This document shows, piece after piece, positions 1-5,405 of a DNA stretch of 6,337 nucleotides; position 1 is the stretch's first letter, and every line of letters begins with the position of its first letter. Made by a program: the position numbers and the translations under genes. The DNA lies in NCBI GenBank assembly GCA_025964635.1, contig JAOPYP010000136.1, positions 1 to 6,337 of the forward strand, written 5' to 3'. This DNA comes from Actinomycetes bacterium. GTDB taxonomy: Bacteria > Actinomycetota > Actinomycetes > Streptosporangiales > Streptosporangiaceae. The notes below the pieces were generated by a model that made no database searches, had not been told where the DNA came from, and was given only the letters and a program-made list of their open reading frames with translations.

Positions 1-1635
1 AGCGGCGCGTCGGCCACGGCCCCGCCGTCCCGGGCCGACCCGGCCGCCGAGCTGATGGCCCAGTGGCGGCAGCACGCCCGCGAGGCCCGCCGCCTGCACG
101 AGAAGCTGTTCTACCGGCCGCTGCTGGACGCGGTGGCCCGGCTCCCGGCCGACGCGGTGCGGCTTACCCGGGAGGAGGCCCGGTCCCGGCTGGAGGCCCT
201 GGGCTACGCCGACCCGGCCGGCGCGCTGCGTCACATCGAGGCGCTCACCTCGGGGGTGTCCCGCCGGGCGTCGATCCAGCGCACGCTGCTGCCGGTGATG
301 CTGGACTGGTTTGCCGACGACGCCCAGCCGGACGCCGGGCTGCTGGCCTTCCGGCAGGTCAGCGACGCGCTCGGGGACTCGCCCTGGTATCTGCGGCTGC
401 TCCGGGACGATACGAACGTGGCCCGCCGGATGGCCCGGCTGCTGGCGTCCAGCCGGTACGCGACGGACCTGCTGATGCGCGCGCCGGAGACCGTGGCCCT
501 GCTGGGCTCGGATGAGCAGCTCGCGCCGCGTCCCGCGACCGCGCTGCACACCGAGACCACCGCGGTGGTGAGCAGGCACACCAGCGCCGACGAGGCCGCC
601 CAGGCGGTCCGGGCGCTGCGCCGCCGTGAGCTGCTCCGCACCGCCGCCGCCGACCTGCTCGGGGTGACCACGGTCGAGGAAACCGAAGAGGCGCTGACCG
701 TGATCACGGCCGTCACCATCGGCGGGGCGCTGGAGGCCGCGATCACCCAGTTCGAGCGGGAGTCCGGCCCGCTGCCCACCCGGATCACCGTGGTGGGCAT
801 GGGCCGGTTCGGCGGCCGGGAGACCGGCTACGGTAGCGACGCGGACGTGATGTTCGTCCATGACCCGCTGCCGGGCGTAGACGACCAGGTGGCGTCCAGG
901 GCCGCCCACGCGGTCGCCGAGGAGATGCGCCGGCTGCTCGCCCAGCCCGCGCCCGACCCGCCGCTGGTCGTGGACCCGGGGCTGCGCCCCGAAGGCCGCC
1001 AGGGCCCGCTGGTGCGCACCCTCGCCTCGTACCGCGCGTACTACGGGCGCTGGTCGCTGGCCTGGGAGGCGCAGGCGCTGCTGCGCGCTGACCCGGCGGC
1101 CGGCGACCGGGACCTGGGGGAGCGGTTCAGGGACCTGGCCGACGAGTTCCGGTACCCGGCCGGCGGGATCGGTGACGCGTCGGTCCTGGAGATCAGGCGG
1201 CTCAAGGCGCGGATGGAAGCGGAACGGATGCCGCGCGGCACCGATCCGGCCATGCACCTGAAGCTGGGCCCCGGCGGGCTGTCCGACGTGGAGTGGGTGG
1301 TCCAGCTGCTCCAGCTGACCCACGCCCACGAGGTGCCCGCGCTGCGCACCACGCGCACCCTGACCGCGCTGGCCGCCGCCCAGGAGGCGGGCCTGATCGT
1401 CCGGGACGACGCGGCCGCGCTGGCCGCGTCGTGGCGGCTGGCCACCCGGATCCGCAACGCGGTGGTGCTACTCCGCGGCCGGTCCTCCGACCTGCTCCCC
1501 TCGAAGCAGGCCGAGCTGGCCGCCGTGGCCCGGATCCTCGGCTACCCGCCGGACGCCAGCCAGGACCTGATCGAGGACTACCGCCGCACCGCGCGCCGGG
1601 CCCGCTCGGTCATGGAGCGCTTGTTCTACGGCTGA
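1..1635 (+). CDS. glnE: Glutamine synthetase adenylyltransferase/deadenylyltransferase, C-terminal part (5' end outside window)
   Basis: The frame is open from base 1 to a TGA at 1633-1635, giving 544 residues of an enzyme usually near 1000 residues; the start and the deadenylylating half lie upstream. GlnE transfers AMP from ATP to a tyrosine of glutamine synthetase, and removes it by phosphorolysis, to set nitrogen assimilation. Numbering from the window edge, residues 20-130 match the helical linker after the N-terminal domain (HEKLFYRPLL, then LTSGVSRRASIQRTLLP). The adenylylating nucleotidyltransferase domain follows. Its GYGSDADV motif (276-283) carries the catalytic aspartates D280 and D282, with a third acidic residue at D325 before GLRPEGR (327-333). 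KLGPGGLSDVEW (421-432) is the conserved post-catalytic motif, and a helical bundle runs to the end. All key residues are present, so this copy looks functional. Residues 1-17 are Ala/Pro-rich, perhaps a small lineage-specific insertion. The gene converges on hsp20. Confidence 0.96.
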   Translation, partial: SGASATAPPSRADPAAELMAQWRQHAREARRLHEKLFYRPLLDAVARLPADAVRLTREEARSRLEALGYADPAGALRHIEALTSGVSRRASIQRTLLPVMLDWFADDAQPDAGLLAFRQVSDALGDSPWYLRLLRDDTNVARRMARLLASSRYATDLLMRAPETVALLGSDEQLAPRPATALHTETTAVVSRHTSADEAAQAVRALRRRELLRTAAADLLGVTTVEETEEALTVITAVTIGGALEAAITQFERESGPLPTRITVVGMGRFGGRETGYGSDADVMFVHDPLPGVDDQVASRAAHAVAEEMRRLLAQPAPDPPLVVDPGLRPEGRQGPLVRTLASYRAYYGRWSLAWEAQALLRADPAAGDRDLGERFRDLADEFRYPAGGIGDASVLEIRRLKARMEAERMPRGTDPAMHLKLGPGGLSDVEWVVQLLQLTHAHEVPALRTTRTLTALAAAQEAGLIVRDDAAALAASWRLATRIRNAVVLLRGRSSDLLPSKQAELAAVARILGYPPDASQDLIEDYRRTARRARSVMERLFYG

Positions 1636-1637
1636 CC

Positions 1638-1663
1638 TGAACGGGCTGACTGAACGGGCTGAC
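1638..1663. repeat. 13-bp perfect tandem duplication just after glnE
   Basis: TGAACGGGCTGAC occurs twice head to tail (1638-1650 and 1651-1663). A third partial copy, GGCTGAC, overlaps the glnE stop codon (1630-1636). Each unit carries TGA, so read-through would meet more stops. It looks like a small slippage duplication, and no function is evident. Confidence 0.8.
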
Positions 1664-1695
1664 CTGGGCCCGGGCGGCCTGGCCGGGACGGCCGG

Positions 1696-1728
1696 GCGCC
1701 CCGGGTTCCGTCCGGGAACCCGGGGCGC
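1696..1728. terminator. Strong hairpin between convergent glnE and hsp20, likely bidirectional terminator
   Basis: GCGCCCCGGGTTCC (1696-1709) and GGAACCCGGGGCGC (1715-1728) form a perfect 14-bp inverted repeat with a 5-nt loop. It lies 60 bp after the glnE stop and 26 bp after the hsp20 stop on the other strand. There is no clear U-tract in either direction, which is common for actinobacterial hairpin terminators. The symmetry and convergent position fit termination of both transcripts. Confidence 0.75.
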
Positions 1729-1754
1729 TTCGCGGACCGCCCGCCCGGGCCAGA

Positions 1755-2177
1755 TCAGACTCCGCTGAGCTGCTTGGTGTCCTGGCTGGTGACCTCGACC
1801 CGGCGGGGCTTGGCCGCCTCGCGGACCGGGATGGTCAGCGTCAGCACGCCCGCGGTGTAGTCCGCCGCGAGCCGCTCGGTGTCCAGGGTCTCGCCCAGGA
1901 ACACCTGGCGGGTGAACGTGCCCGCCGGCCGTTCGGTCACGATCGGCTCGATGCCGTCGAAGTCCAGGCCGGCCCGCTCAGCCCGGACCGTGAGCACGTT
2001 CTGCTCCACGGTCAGGTCGATCGAGTCTGCCTTGACGCCGGGCAGGTCGAACTGCACGTAGAACGTGTCTCCCTGCCGGTAGGCATCCATCGGCATGGCC
2101 ATCGGCCGGGAGGCCGTCCCCAGCATCTGCTGGGCCAGCCGGTCCATCTCCCGGAACGGGTCGGTACGCATCAGCAT
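1755..2177 (-). CDS. Small heat-shock protein, Hsp20/alpha-crystallin family (Hsp18-like)
   Basis: This 140-residue protein is an ATP-independent holdase that forms cytoplasmic oligomers and keeps unfolding proteins soluble for DnaK/ClpB refolding. The N-terminus (MLMRTDPFREMDRLAQQ) is typical of the Streptomyces Hsp18 group. The alpha-crystallin domain spans about residues 30-118, with FDLPGVKAD at 43-51 and the signature AGVLTLTIPV at 109-118. A C-terminal V127-E-V129 fits the I/V-x-I/V tail motif that docks on a neighbouring subunit. The length is normal for the family. The ATG at 2177 has a strong Shine-Dalgarno (AAAGGGGAG in the transcript) about 6 nt upstream. A second in-frame ATG lies two codons later, at 2171. 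A good promoter lies upstream at 2242-2270. The gene is divergent from a J-protein/HspR operon, which argues for heat-inducible control by that repressor. No rheA-type regulator gene is adjacent, unlike Streptomyces albus hsp18. Confidence 0.95.
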   Translation of the reverse strand: MLMRTDPFREMDRLAQQMLGTASRPMAMPMDAYRQGDTFYVQFDLPGVKADSIDLTVEQNVLTVRAERAGLDFDGIEPIVTERPAGTFTRQVFLGETLDTERLAADYTAGVLTLTIPVREAAKPRRVEVTSQDTKQLSGV

Positions 2178-2181
2178 CGTG

Positions 2182-2217
2182 GCTCCCCTTTCCTGGGTGT
2201 CGCCGGAGGGGCTCAGC
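2182..2217 (-). promoter_or_regulatory. Candidate Shine-Dalgarno-masking hairpin in the hsp20 5' leader
   Basis: In the hsp20 transcript, CCCCT (complement of 2207-2211) can pair with AGGGG of the Shine-Dalgarno (complement of 2185-2189). The stem is extended by GCT/AGC outside (2215-2217 with 2182-2184, after a 3-nt bulge) and CC/GG inside (2205-2206 with 2192-2193, after a 2-nt bulge). The ribosome-binding site would be closed in a stem broken by bulges, as in RNA thermometers of other small heat-shock genes. It is not a ROSE or fourU element by sequence. In DNA this rich in G and C, chance pairing is a real alternative. Confidence 0.3.
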
Positions 2218-2241
2218 GCCCCCGGAGCAAGCTCAACTCTT

Positions 2242-2270
2242 TATATAGCGCTGGTGGGCTAACTTGACAA
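2242..2270 (-). promoter_or_regulatory. Sigma70-like promoter of hsp20
   Basis: On the minus strand, TTGTCA (complement of 2265-2270) and TATATA (complement of 2242-2247) are separated by exactly 17 bp. Both are close to the vegetative sigma consensus. Transcription would start near 2235, giving a leader of about 58 nt before the ATG at 2177. Inside the spacer, TAGC (2246-2249) and GCTA (2258-2261) form a short inverted repeat that could serve as an operator. Confidence 0.7.
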
Positions 2271-2283
2271 GTGCCGACTTAGA
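2263..2283. promoter_or_regulatory. Degenerate HspR-box (HAIR)-like motif
   Basis: The known HAIR consensus is CTTGAGT-N7-ACTCAAG. Here CTTGACA (2263-2269), 7 nt, then ACTTAGA (2277-2283) matches 5 of 7 and 4 of 7 positions. ACTCAAT at 2290-2296 matches one half-site at 6 of 7 but has no correctly spaced partner. The motif covers the -35 elements of both divergent promoters, where a repressor would act. An HspR-type gene follows in the same operon. The match is weak, and the placement is the main argument. Confidence 0.35.
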
Positions 2284-2292
2284 TTTTCTACT
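2264..2292 (+). promoter_or_regulatory. Sigma70-like promoter of the J-protein/hspR operon
   Basis: A consensus TTGACA (2264-2269) is followed after 17 bp by TCTACT (2287-2292), a 4-of-6 match to TATAAT. The start would be near 2299, about 34 nt before the ATG at 2333. The -35 hexamer overlaps the oppositely directed hsp20 -35 (2265-2270) by five bases. AGATT (2281-2285) and AATCT (2294-2298) form a short inverted repeat around the -10. Confidence 0.55.
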
Positions 2293-2332
2293 CAATCTCA
2301 GTGAGGTGCTGGCCTGCGGAGGGGTGGTCCTG

Positions 2333-2818
2333 ATGGCGGGAGAATGCGGCCCTGCTGATCCTTACCAGGTGCTCGGCGTGCCGGCCGACGCCACCAGAGA
2401 GGAGATCGTGGGCGCTTACCGCCGGCTCGTGCGCGGGTCGCATCCGGACCTGCGCCGCGGTGACCCGGCCGCGCCGGAGCGGTTCCGGGCGGTTACCGAC
2501 GCCTATCAGCTCCTCGCCGACTCCGGACGCCGCCGGCGGTACGACCGGGCTCACCCGCCGGCCCGGCCCGGGGCGGCGCCCGGAGCTGGCCGGCCGGGAA
2601 GCGGCGGGCCGGTCCGCCCGCGTCCCGGGCCGCCGGCACTATGGGCGGGCCCGGTGCACGTGGACCCGCCCGCGGGCCAGCCGCGTCACCCCGGCCCGCC
2701 GCCCGGGCCCCCGCCGGGGTGGCCGTGGTGGCCGGACCAGGAGGAGACCGACGTCATGGCGGTGCGGTGGCGCATCTGGTTCCGCGCTGGCCAGGATGTT
2801 GGATCATGGCGGGCGTGA
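2333..2818 (+). CDS. Short J-domain (DnaJ/CbpA-like) co-chaperone with proline-rich tail
   Basis: The protein has 161 residues. Residues 10-72 form a J domain, starting at PYQVLGV, with the HPD motif at 37-39 that stimulates DnaK ATPase and the closing AYQLLAD...RRYDR. There is no Gly/Phe region, zinc-finger domain or DnaJ C-terminal substrate domain. Instead residues 73-140 are very rich in Pro, Gly, Ala and Arg, followed by a tail with several tryptophans (WPWWPDQEE, then a basic-aromatic end). It is therefore a minimal J protein that probably recruits DnaK rather than binding clients in the DnaJ way. The ATG at 2333 is chosen because GGAGGGG lies 8 nt upstream. An upstream TTG at 2264 would place translation inside the promoter. 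The stop overlaps the start of the following hspR-like gene, so the two are translationally coupled. The order resembles cbpA-hspR of Helicobacter pylori. Whether the tail is structured is unknown. Confidence 0.9.
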   Translation: MAGECGPADPYQVLGVPADATREEIVGAYRRLVRGSHPDLRRGDPAAPERFRAVTDAYQLLADSGRRRRYDRAHPPARPGAAPGAGRPGSGGPVRPRPGPPALWAGPVHVDPPAGQPRHPGPPPGPPPGWPWWPDQEETDVMAVRWRIWFRAGQDVGSWRA

Positions 2819-3150
2819 CCAGCGACTGGGCCGACCCCGAGCGGGGCGTATTCAGCATCTCGGTCGCCGCGGAGATCACCGGCCTGCACCCGCAGACGCT
2901 GCGCATCTATGAGCGGGAGGGCCTGCTGGAGCCGGTGCGCAGCATCGGCGGCACCCGCCGGTACAGCTCACACGACATAGAGCGGCTGCACGAGATCATC
3001 TCGCTGACCGGGACCGGGCTGAACCTGGCCGGGGTCCGCCAGGTGCTCGCCCTGCAGGAGGAAACCCGCCTGCTGCGGGGGGAGATCGCCCGGCTCCGCC
3101 GCCAGATGCAGGCCGCGCAGCGGGGCGGTGACACTGAGCCGGCCGGGTGA
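2806..3150 (+). CDS. hspR: HspR-like MerR-family heat-shock repressor
   Basis: This 114-residue protein matches HspR, the repressor of dnaK and other chaperone genes in actinobacteria, which binds inverted-repeat HAIR operators with DnaK as co-repressor. The MerR winged helix-turn-helix begins at FSISVAAEITGLHPQTLRIYEREGL (16-40), and the wing is GGTRRYS (48-54). GLNLAGV (71-77), a hallmark of HspR, opens the effector part. A charged heptad-like helix at about 82-106 should form the dimer coiled coil. No cysteine cluster typical of metal or redox MerR sensors is present. The ATG at 2806 has AGGA 9 nt upstream and overlaps the J-protein gene by 13 nt. GTG at 2815, forming a GTGA overlap with the J-protein stop, is an equally reasonable start. 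The gene is separate from any dnaK-grpE-dnaJ operon in this window. It may be a second, dedicated HspR paralogue; the family call is firm, the exact orthology is not. Confidence 0.88.
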   Translation: MAGVTSDWADPERGVFSISVAAEITGLHPQTLRIYEREGLLEPVRSIGGTRRYSSHDIERLHEIISLTGTGLNLAGVRQVLALQEETRLLRGEIARLRRQMQAAQRGGDTEPAG

Positions 3151-3188
3151 GCAACGGGCGGGCTGGCTGCTCCGCTCTCGTGCGGTGC

Positions 3189-3207
3189 GGCCCGGCTAGC
3201 CCGGGTC
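3189..3207. terminator. Weak hairpin between convergent hspR and the toroid gene
   Basis: CCCGG (3191-3195) and CCGGG (3201-3205) pair around a 5-nt loop. A G-T and a G-C pair extend the stem to 7 bp, and it overlaps the stop codon of the leftward gene. It is the only plausible terminator in the 55-bp gap. The stem is short and lacks a U-tract. Confidence 0.3.
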
Positions 3208-4078
3208 AGGTGCGGCCGTTGGCCCGCAGCCGGGCCAGCGCGCCCACCGTCATGGCGCCGCGCCACTCCGCCGCGGCCACCGGGGACCAGGCCAGCCAGT
3301 TGAACGTCCAGCCGCCGTCGTCCTGCTGCGCGCGGGCCAGATGGTCCAGGTGCGCGCCGATCACCGCGGGCTCGAACAGGCTGCGGGCCAGCGACCCGGG
3401 CCGCGGCGCGAAGTCCAGCGGGGTGTGGATCTCCCCGGGGGCCCCTGGATCCAGCGTCACCACGTCCGGGCTGGTGAGCAGCGGCGCGAGCTGGTCGATG
3501 GCCTTGACCGCCCGGTCCCGGTCGGGCACGTGATCCAGGAAGTGCGCCACGGCGCGCAGGTCATACGGGCCGGCCGCGTCCAGCTCATCGATCCGCGACC
3601 ACATCAGCGCGGTGGCCCGGTCCAGCCACGGATGCCGCACCCCGCGCCCGTGCAGCGTGCCGGCCAGCAGCCCGGTGGTGATCAGCGACGCACGGCCGCC
3701 GTCTTCCGGCACCAGCCACGGCGCGTGCGGCCACCCGTCAGTATCCTCCGCAACGAAGACCGCGCCCCCCTCCCCGGGTGCGCTCGCCTCGAGCCATTCG
3801 AGGGCTCCGCGGACCAGGCCGTCGTCCCAGGCGTCCGCCTCGTCCAGGGTTTCCAGGGCGAACTGGATGGCCAGCGGCTGGCTGCCCGGGCCCCGGCCGT
3901 CCGGCTCGAGGGCGTGGCCGAACCCGCCGTCCGGGTTGCGGTAGGCGGCGACCGAGTCCCGCACGTACTCAGCCCGCCCGCCGCTGAACAGCCGCCCGAA
4001 CCGGCGCCGCTCCAGCACCCGCGCGCTGCCCGCCAGGAACTGCCCGGCCGCGTCGATGTCGATGTCAGGTGAACTCAT
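3206..4078 (-). CDS. Prenyltransferase/squalene-oxidase repeat-like alpha/alpha-toroid protein, function unknown
   Basis: The predicted protein is 290 residues, cytoplasmic, with no signal peptide or membrane segment. It has recurrent helix pairs with Gly-Gly-aromatic turns: NPDGGFG (48-54), an EDTDGW turn near the middle and DDGGWTFNW (253-261). These are typical of the terpene cyclase/prenyltransferase alpha/alpha-barrel fold. I see neither a DxDD cyclase motif nor the Asp/Cys/His zinc ligands of protein prenyltransferases, so catalysis should not be assumed. Similar stand-alone proteins are annotated only as hypothetical or squalene-oxidase-repeat proteins in actinobacteria. The ATG at 4078 is preferred because AGGA lies 8 nt upstream. 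ATG 4087 has its purines too close, and a GTG at 4129 would add 17 residues unlike the fold. The gene converges on hspR and is divergent from the araC gene across 100 bp in which I see no convincing promoter. Confidence 0.75.
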   Translation of the reverse strand: MSSPDIDIDAAGQFLAGSARVLERRRFGRLFSGGRAEYVRDSVAAYRNPDGGFGHALEPDGRGPGSQPLAIQFALETLDEADAWDDGLVRGALEWLEASAPGEGGAVFVAEDTDGWPHAPWLVPEDGGRASLITTGLLAGTLHGRGVRHPWLDRATALMWSRIDELDAAGPYDLRAVAHFLDHVPDRDRAVKAIDQLAPLLTSPDVVTLDPGAPGEIHTPLDFAPRPGSLARSLFEPAVIGAHLDHLARAQQDDGGWTFNWLAWSPVAAAEWRGAMTVGALARLRANGRT

Positions 4079-4178
4079 GCCGCCCATCCTGCCGCCCGGC
4101 ACGCCCCCCGTCTTGAATGAATCGGACACCCCGCGGGCGGCGTAGCGAGCGGGCTGGCGGAGCTGCCAGACTCGTGGG

Positions 4179-4949
4179 GTGGACTGGTCGCCGGGTTACC
4201 GCGAGTACGCGCCCCCGGCTGGGCTGGCGCATGCCTTGTCCTGCGTGTGGGTGTCGGTGACCCCGGCCGCGGGCGCGGCGCCCACCCTGGTCCTGCCCGA
4301 TGCGTGCACCGACCTCATCTGGCGCGACGGTGACGGGGTGTCCCTGGCCGGTCCGGACACGGGACCGCTGCTGGTCCCGTCGCCGCCGGGTTCGGTGATC
4401 GCCGGGGTCCGGTTCCGGCCGGGAGCGGGCGGCCCGGCCCTGGGCCTGCCGCTCAGCGCCCTGCTCGATCAGCACCTGGGTCCGGGCGACCTGCGCACCG
4501 GGCTGCCCGGTGGCCGGGGTCCGGCCCTGGCCGCCCAGGTGCACGGCGGGCTGGCGGCCGGTGAGGCCCTGGGCCGGCTGGTCCGGCTGGCGGGGGAGAT
4601 GGTGGCCGGTGCGCCACCGGACCCCCTGGTCGCGGCGGCTGGCCGGGACCTGGCCCGGCCCGGTGCCCGGGTCGGGCCGGTGGCCCGGGACCTGGGCATC
4701 AGTGAGCGGCAGCTGCACCGGCGGTGCGTGGCCGCGGTCGGCTACGGCCCGGTGCTGCTGCGCCGGGTGCTGCGCTTCCGGCGCTTCGTGTCCCGGATCG
4801 ACGCGGGCGCGGTCGCCGACGATCTGGCCGTGCTGGCCGCCGACGCGGGGTACGCGGACCAGGCGCACCTGACCCGGGAGAGCCGGGAACTGGCGGGCCT
4901 GACCCCGGCCGCCCTGGCCCGGGCCCGGCGGGTCCCGGCCCCCGGGTAG
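4179..4949 (+). CDS. AraC-family transcriptional regulator (DUF6597-type N-terminus)
   Basis: The protein has 256 residues. The N-terminal half (DWSPGYREYAPP, then LPDACTDLIW and AGPDTGP, then GVRFRPGAGGPALGLP) is the beta-rich sensor-like domain found in a large actinobacterial AraC subgroup. The C-terminal AraC domain has two helix-turn-helix units. The first is around 164-186 (VARDLGISERQLHRR) and the second around 218-246 (LAADAGYADQAHLTRESRELAGLTP). The usual Phe after the recognition helix (RxF) is a Ser here. The start is GTG at 4179, chosen because MDWSPGYREY is where family members begin; the Shine-Dalgarno is weak (GGAG 16 nt upstream), so a leaderless or poorly initiated message is possible. 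The gene ends 29 bp before the cupin gene in the same direction. The pair is probably an operon, with the cupin product or its substrate a plausible signal. The ligand is unknown. Confidence 0.9.
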   Translation: MDWSPGYREYAPPAGLAHALSCVWVSVTPAAGAAPTLVLPDACTDLIWRDGDGVSLAGPDTGPLLVPSPPGSVIAGVRFRPGAGGPALGLPLSALLDQHLGPGDLRTGLPGGRGPALAAQVHGGLAAGEALGRLVRLAGEMVAGAPPDPLVAAAGRDLARPGARVGPVARDLGISERQLHRRCVAAVGYGPVLLRRVLRFRRFVSRIDAGAVADDLAVLAADAGYADQAHLTRESRELAGLTPAALARARRVPAPG

Positions 4950-4978
4950 ACGGCGTTTCCAGCGAACAGGGAGAGCAG

Positions 4979-5398
4979 ATGGAGATGAGGCCAGCGTCGT
5001 CCCGGGTGAGTTCGGCCGGCCCGGCGGACTGGTTCACCGGGCCGGTCTGGATGGACGAGCTGGCAGCGCTGCCCGGGACCGCCGTCCGCGCGCTGCGGGT
5101 GACGTTCTCGCCGGGGGCCCGGACGGCGTGGCACGCCCACCCAGGCGGCCAGGTGCTGCACGTCGTGGACGGTGTCGGCCGGGTGCAGTCGGCCGGCGGC
5201 CCGGTCCGGCAGCTGCGGGCCGGTGACACGGTCGTCGCCGGGCCGGGTGAACAGCACTGGCACGGTGCCGCGCCGGACCAGCTGATGTCGCACGTCGCGA
5301 TCTCCGCAGGCGATCCCGCCACCGGCGGGCCGACCGTATGGGCGGAGCACGTCAGCGACGAGGACTACCGGGCTGAGCCGGAGCCGCTTGAGAGCTGA
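4979..5398 (+). CDS. Cupin protein related to manganese-dependent hydroxynitrile lyase-like cupins
   Basis: This small single-domain cupin has 139 residues. Its sequence closely follows, as I recall it, the (R)-selective Mn-cupin hydroxynitrile lyase of Granulicella tundricola (GtHNL): GPADWFTGPVWMD (14-26), VTFSPGARTAWHAHPGGQ (41-58), GEQHWHGAAP (90-99), and the ending AEHVSDEDY. The metal ligands are all present: H52, H54 and Q58 in cupin motif 1, and H93 in motif 2. H105 is at the place of GtHNL His106, which is important for catalysis. Residues at positions where GtHNL was improved by mutation differ or match only in part (L39, V41, S109). Native substrates of this family are unsettled, so cyanohydrin cleavage is only one possibility; many relatives are called quercetinase-like. 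ATG 4979 follows AGGGAGAG by 3-4 nt. ATG 4985 gives better spacing and would remove two residues. The gene is probably co-transcribed with the upstream araC gene. It converges on the DUF1269 gene with a 7-bp gap. Confidence 0.9.
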   Translation: MEMRPASSRVSSAGPADWFTGPVWMDELAALPGTAVRALRVTFSPGARTAWHAHPGGQVLHVVDGVGRVQSAGGPVRQLRAGDTVVAGPGEQHWHGAAPDQLMSHVAISAGDPATGGPTVWAEHVSDEDYRAEPEPLES

Positions 5399-5405
5399 GC
5401 GGGGT

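Noticed and set aside
231..800. 189-codon open frame antisense to glnE
   Set aside because: It is a Ser/Arg/Ala-rich shadow of a strongly conserved sense gene, with no domain.
2245..2262. CIRCE (HrcA) operator in the hsp20 promoter
   Set aside because: The two 9-bp arms match only 6 and 7 positions, and the 9-bp spacer is absent.
2264..2332. TTG at 2264 as start of the J-protein gene, adding 23 residues
   Set aside because: The TTG is part of the TTGACA -35 element. The extension has no family similarity, and ATG 2333 has an excellent Shine-Dalgarno at the right distance.
2178..2332. RheA-type operator upstream of hsp20
   Set aside because: No TGTCATC-N5-GATGACA-like repeat is present and no rheA-like gene is adjacent.
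3341..4072. 243-codon open frame antisense to the toroid gene
   Set aside because: It has Arg/Pro/Gln-rich composition without family resemblance and is fully inside a better-supported gene.
4079..4129. GTG at 4129 as start of the toroid protein
   Set aside because: No good ribosome-binding site was seen and the extra 17 residues are Gly-rich and unlike the fold. ATG 4078 has AGGA 8 nt upstream.
4065..4868. 267-codon open frame antisense to the araC gene
   Set aside because: It is a shadow frame of GC-biased codons, with Arg/Gln/Pro-rich low-complexity composition and no domain. The sense frame is a clear AraC protein.
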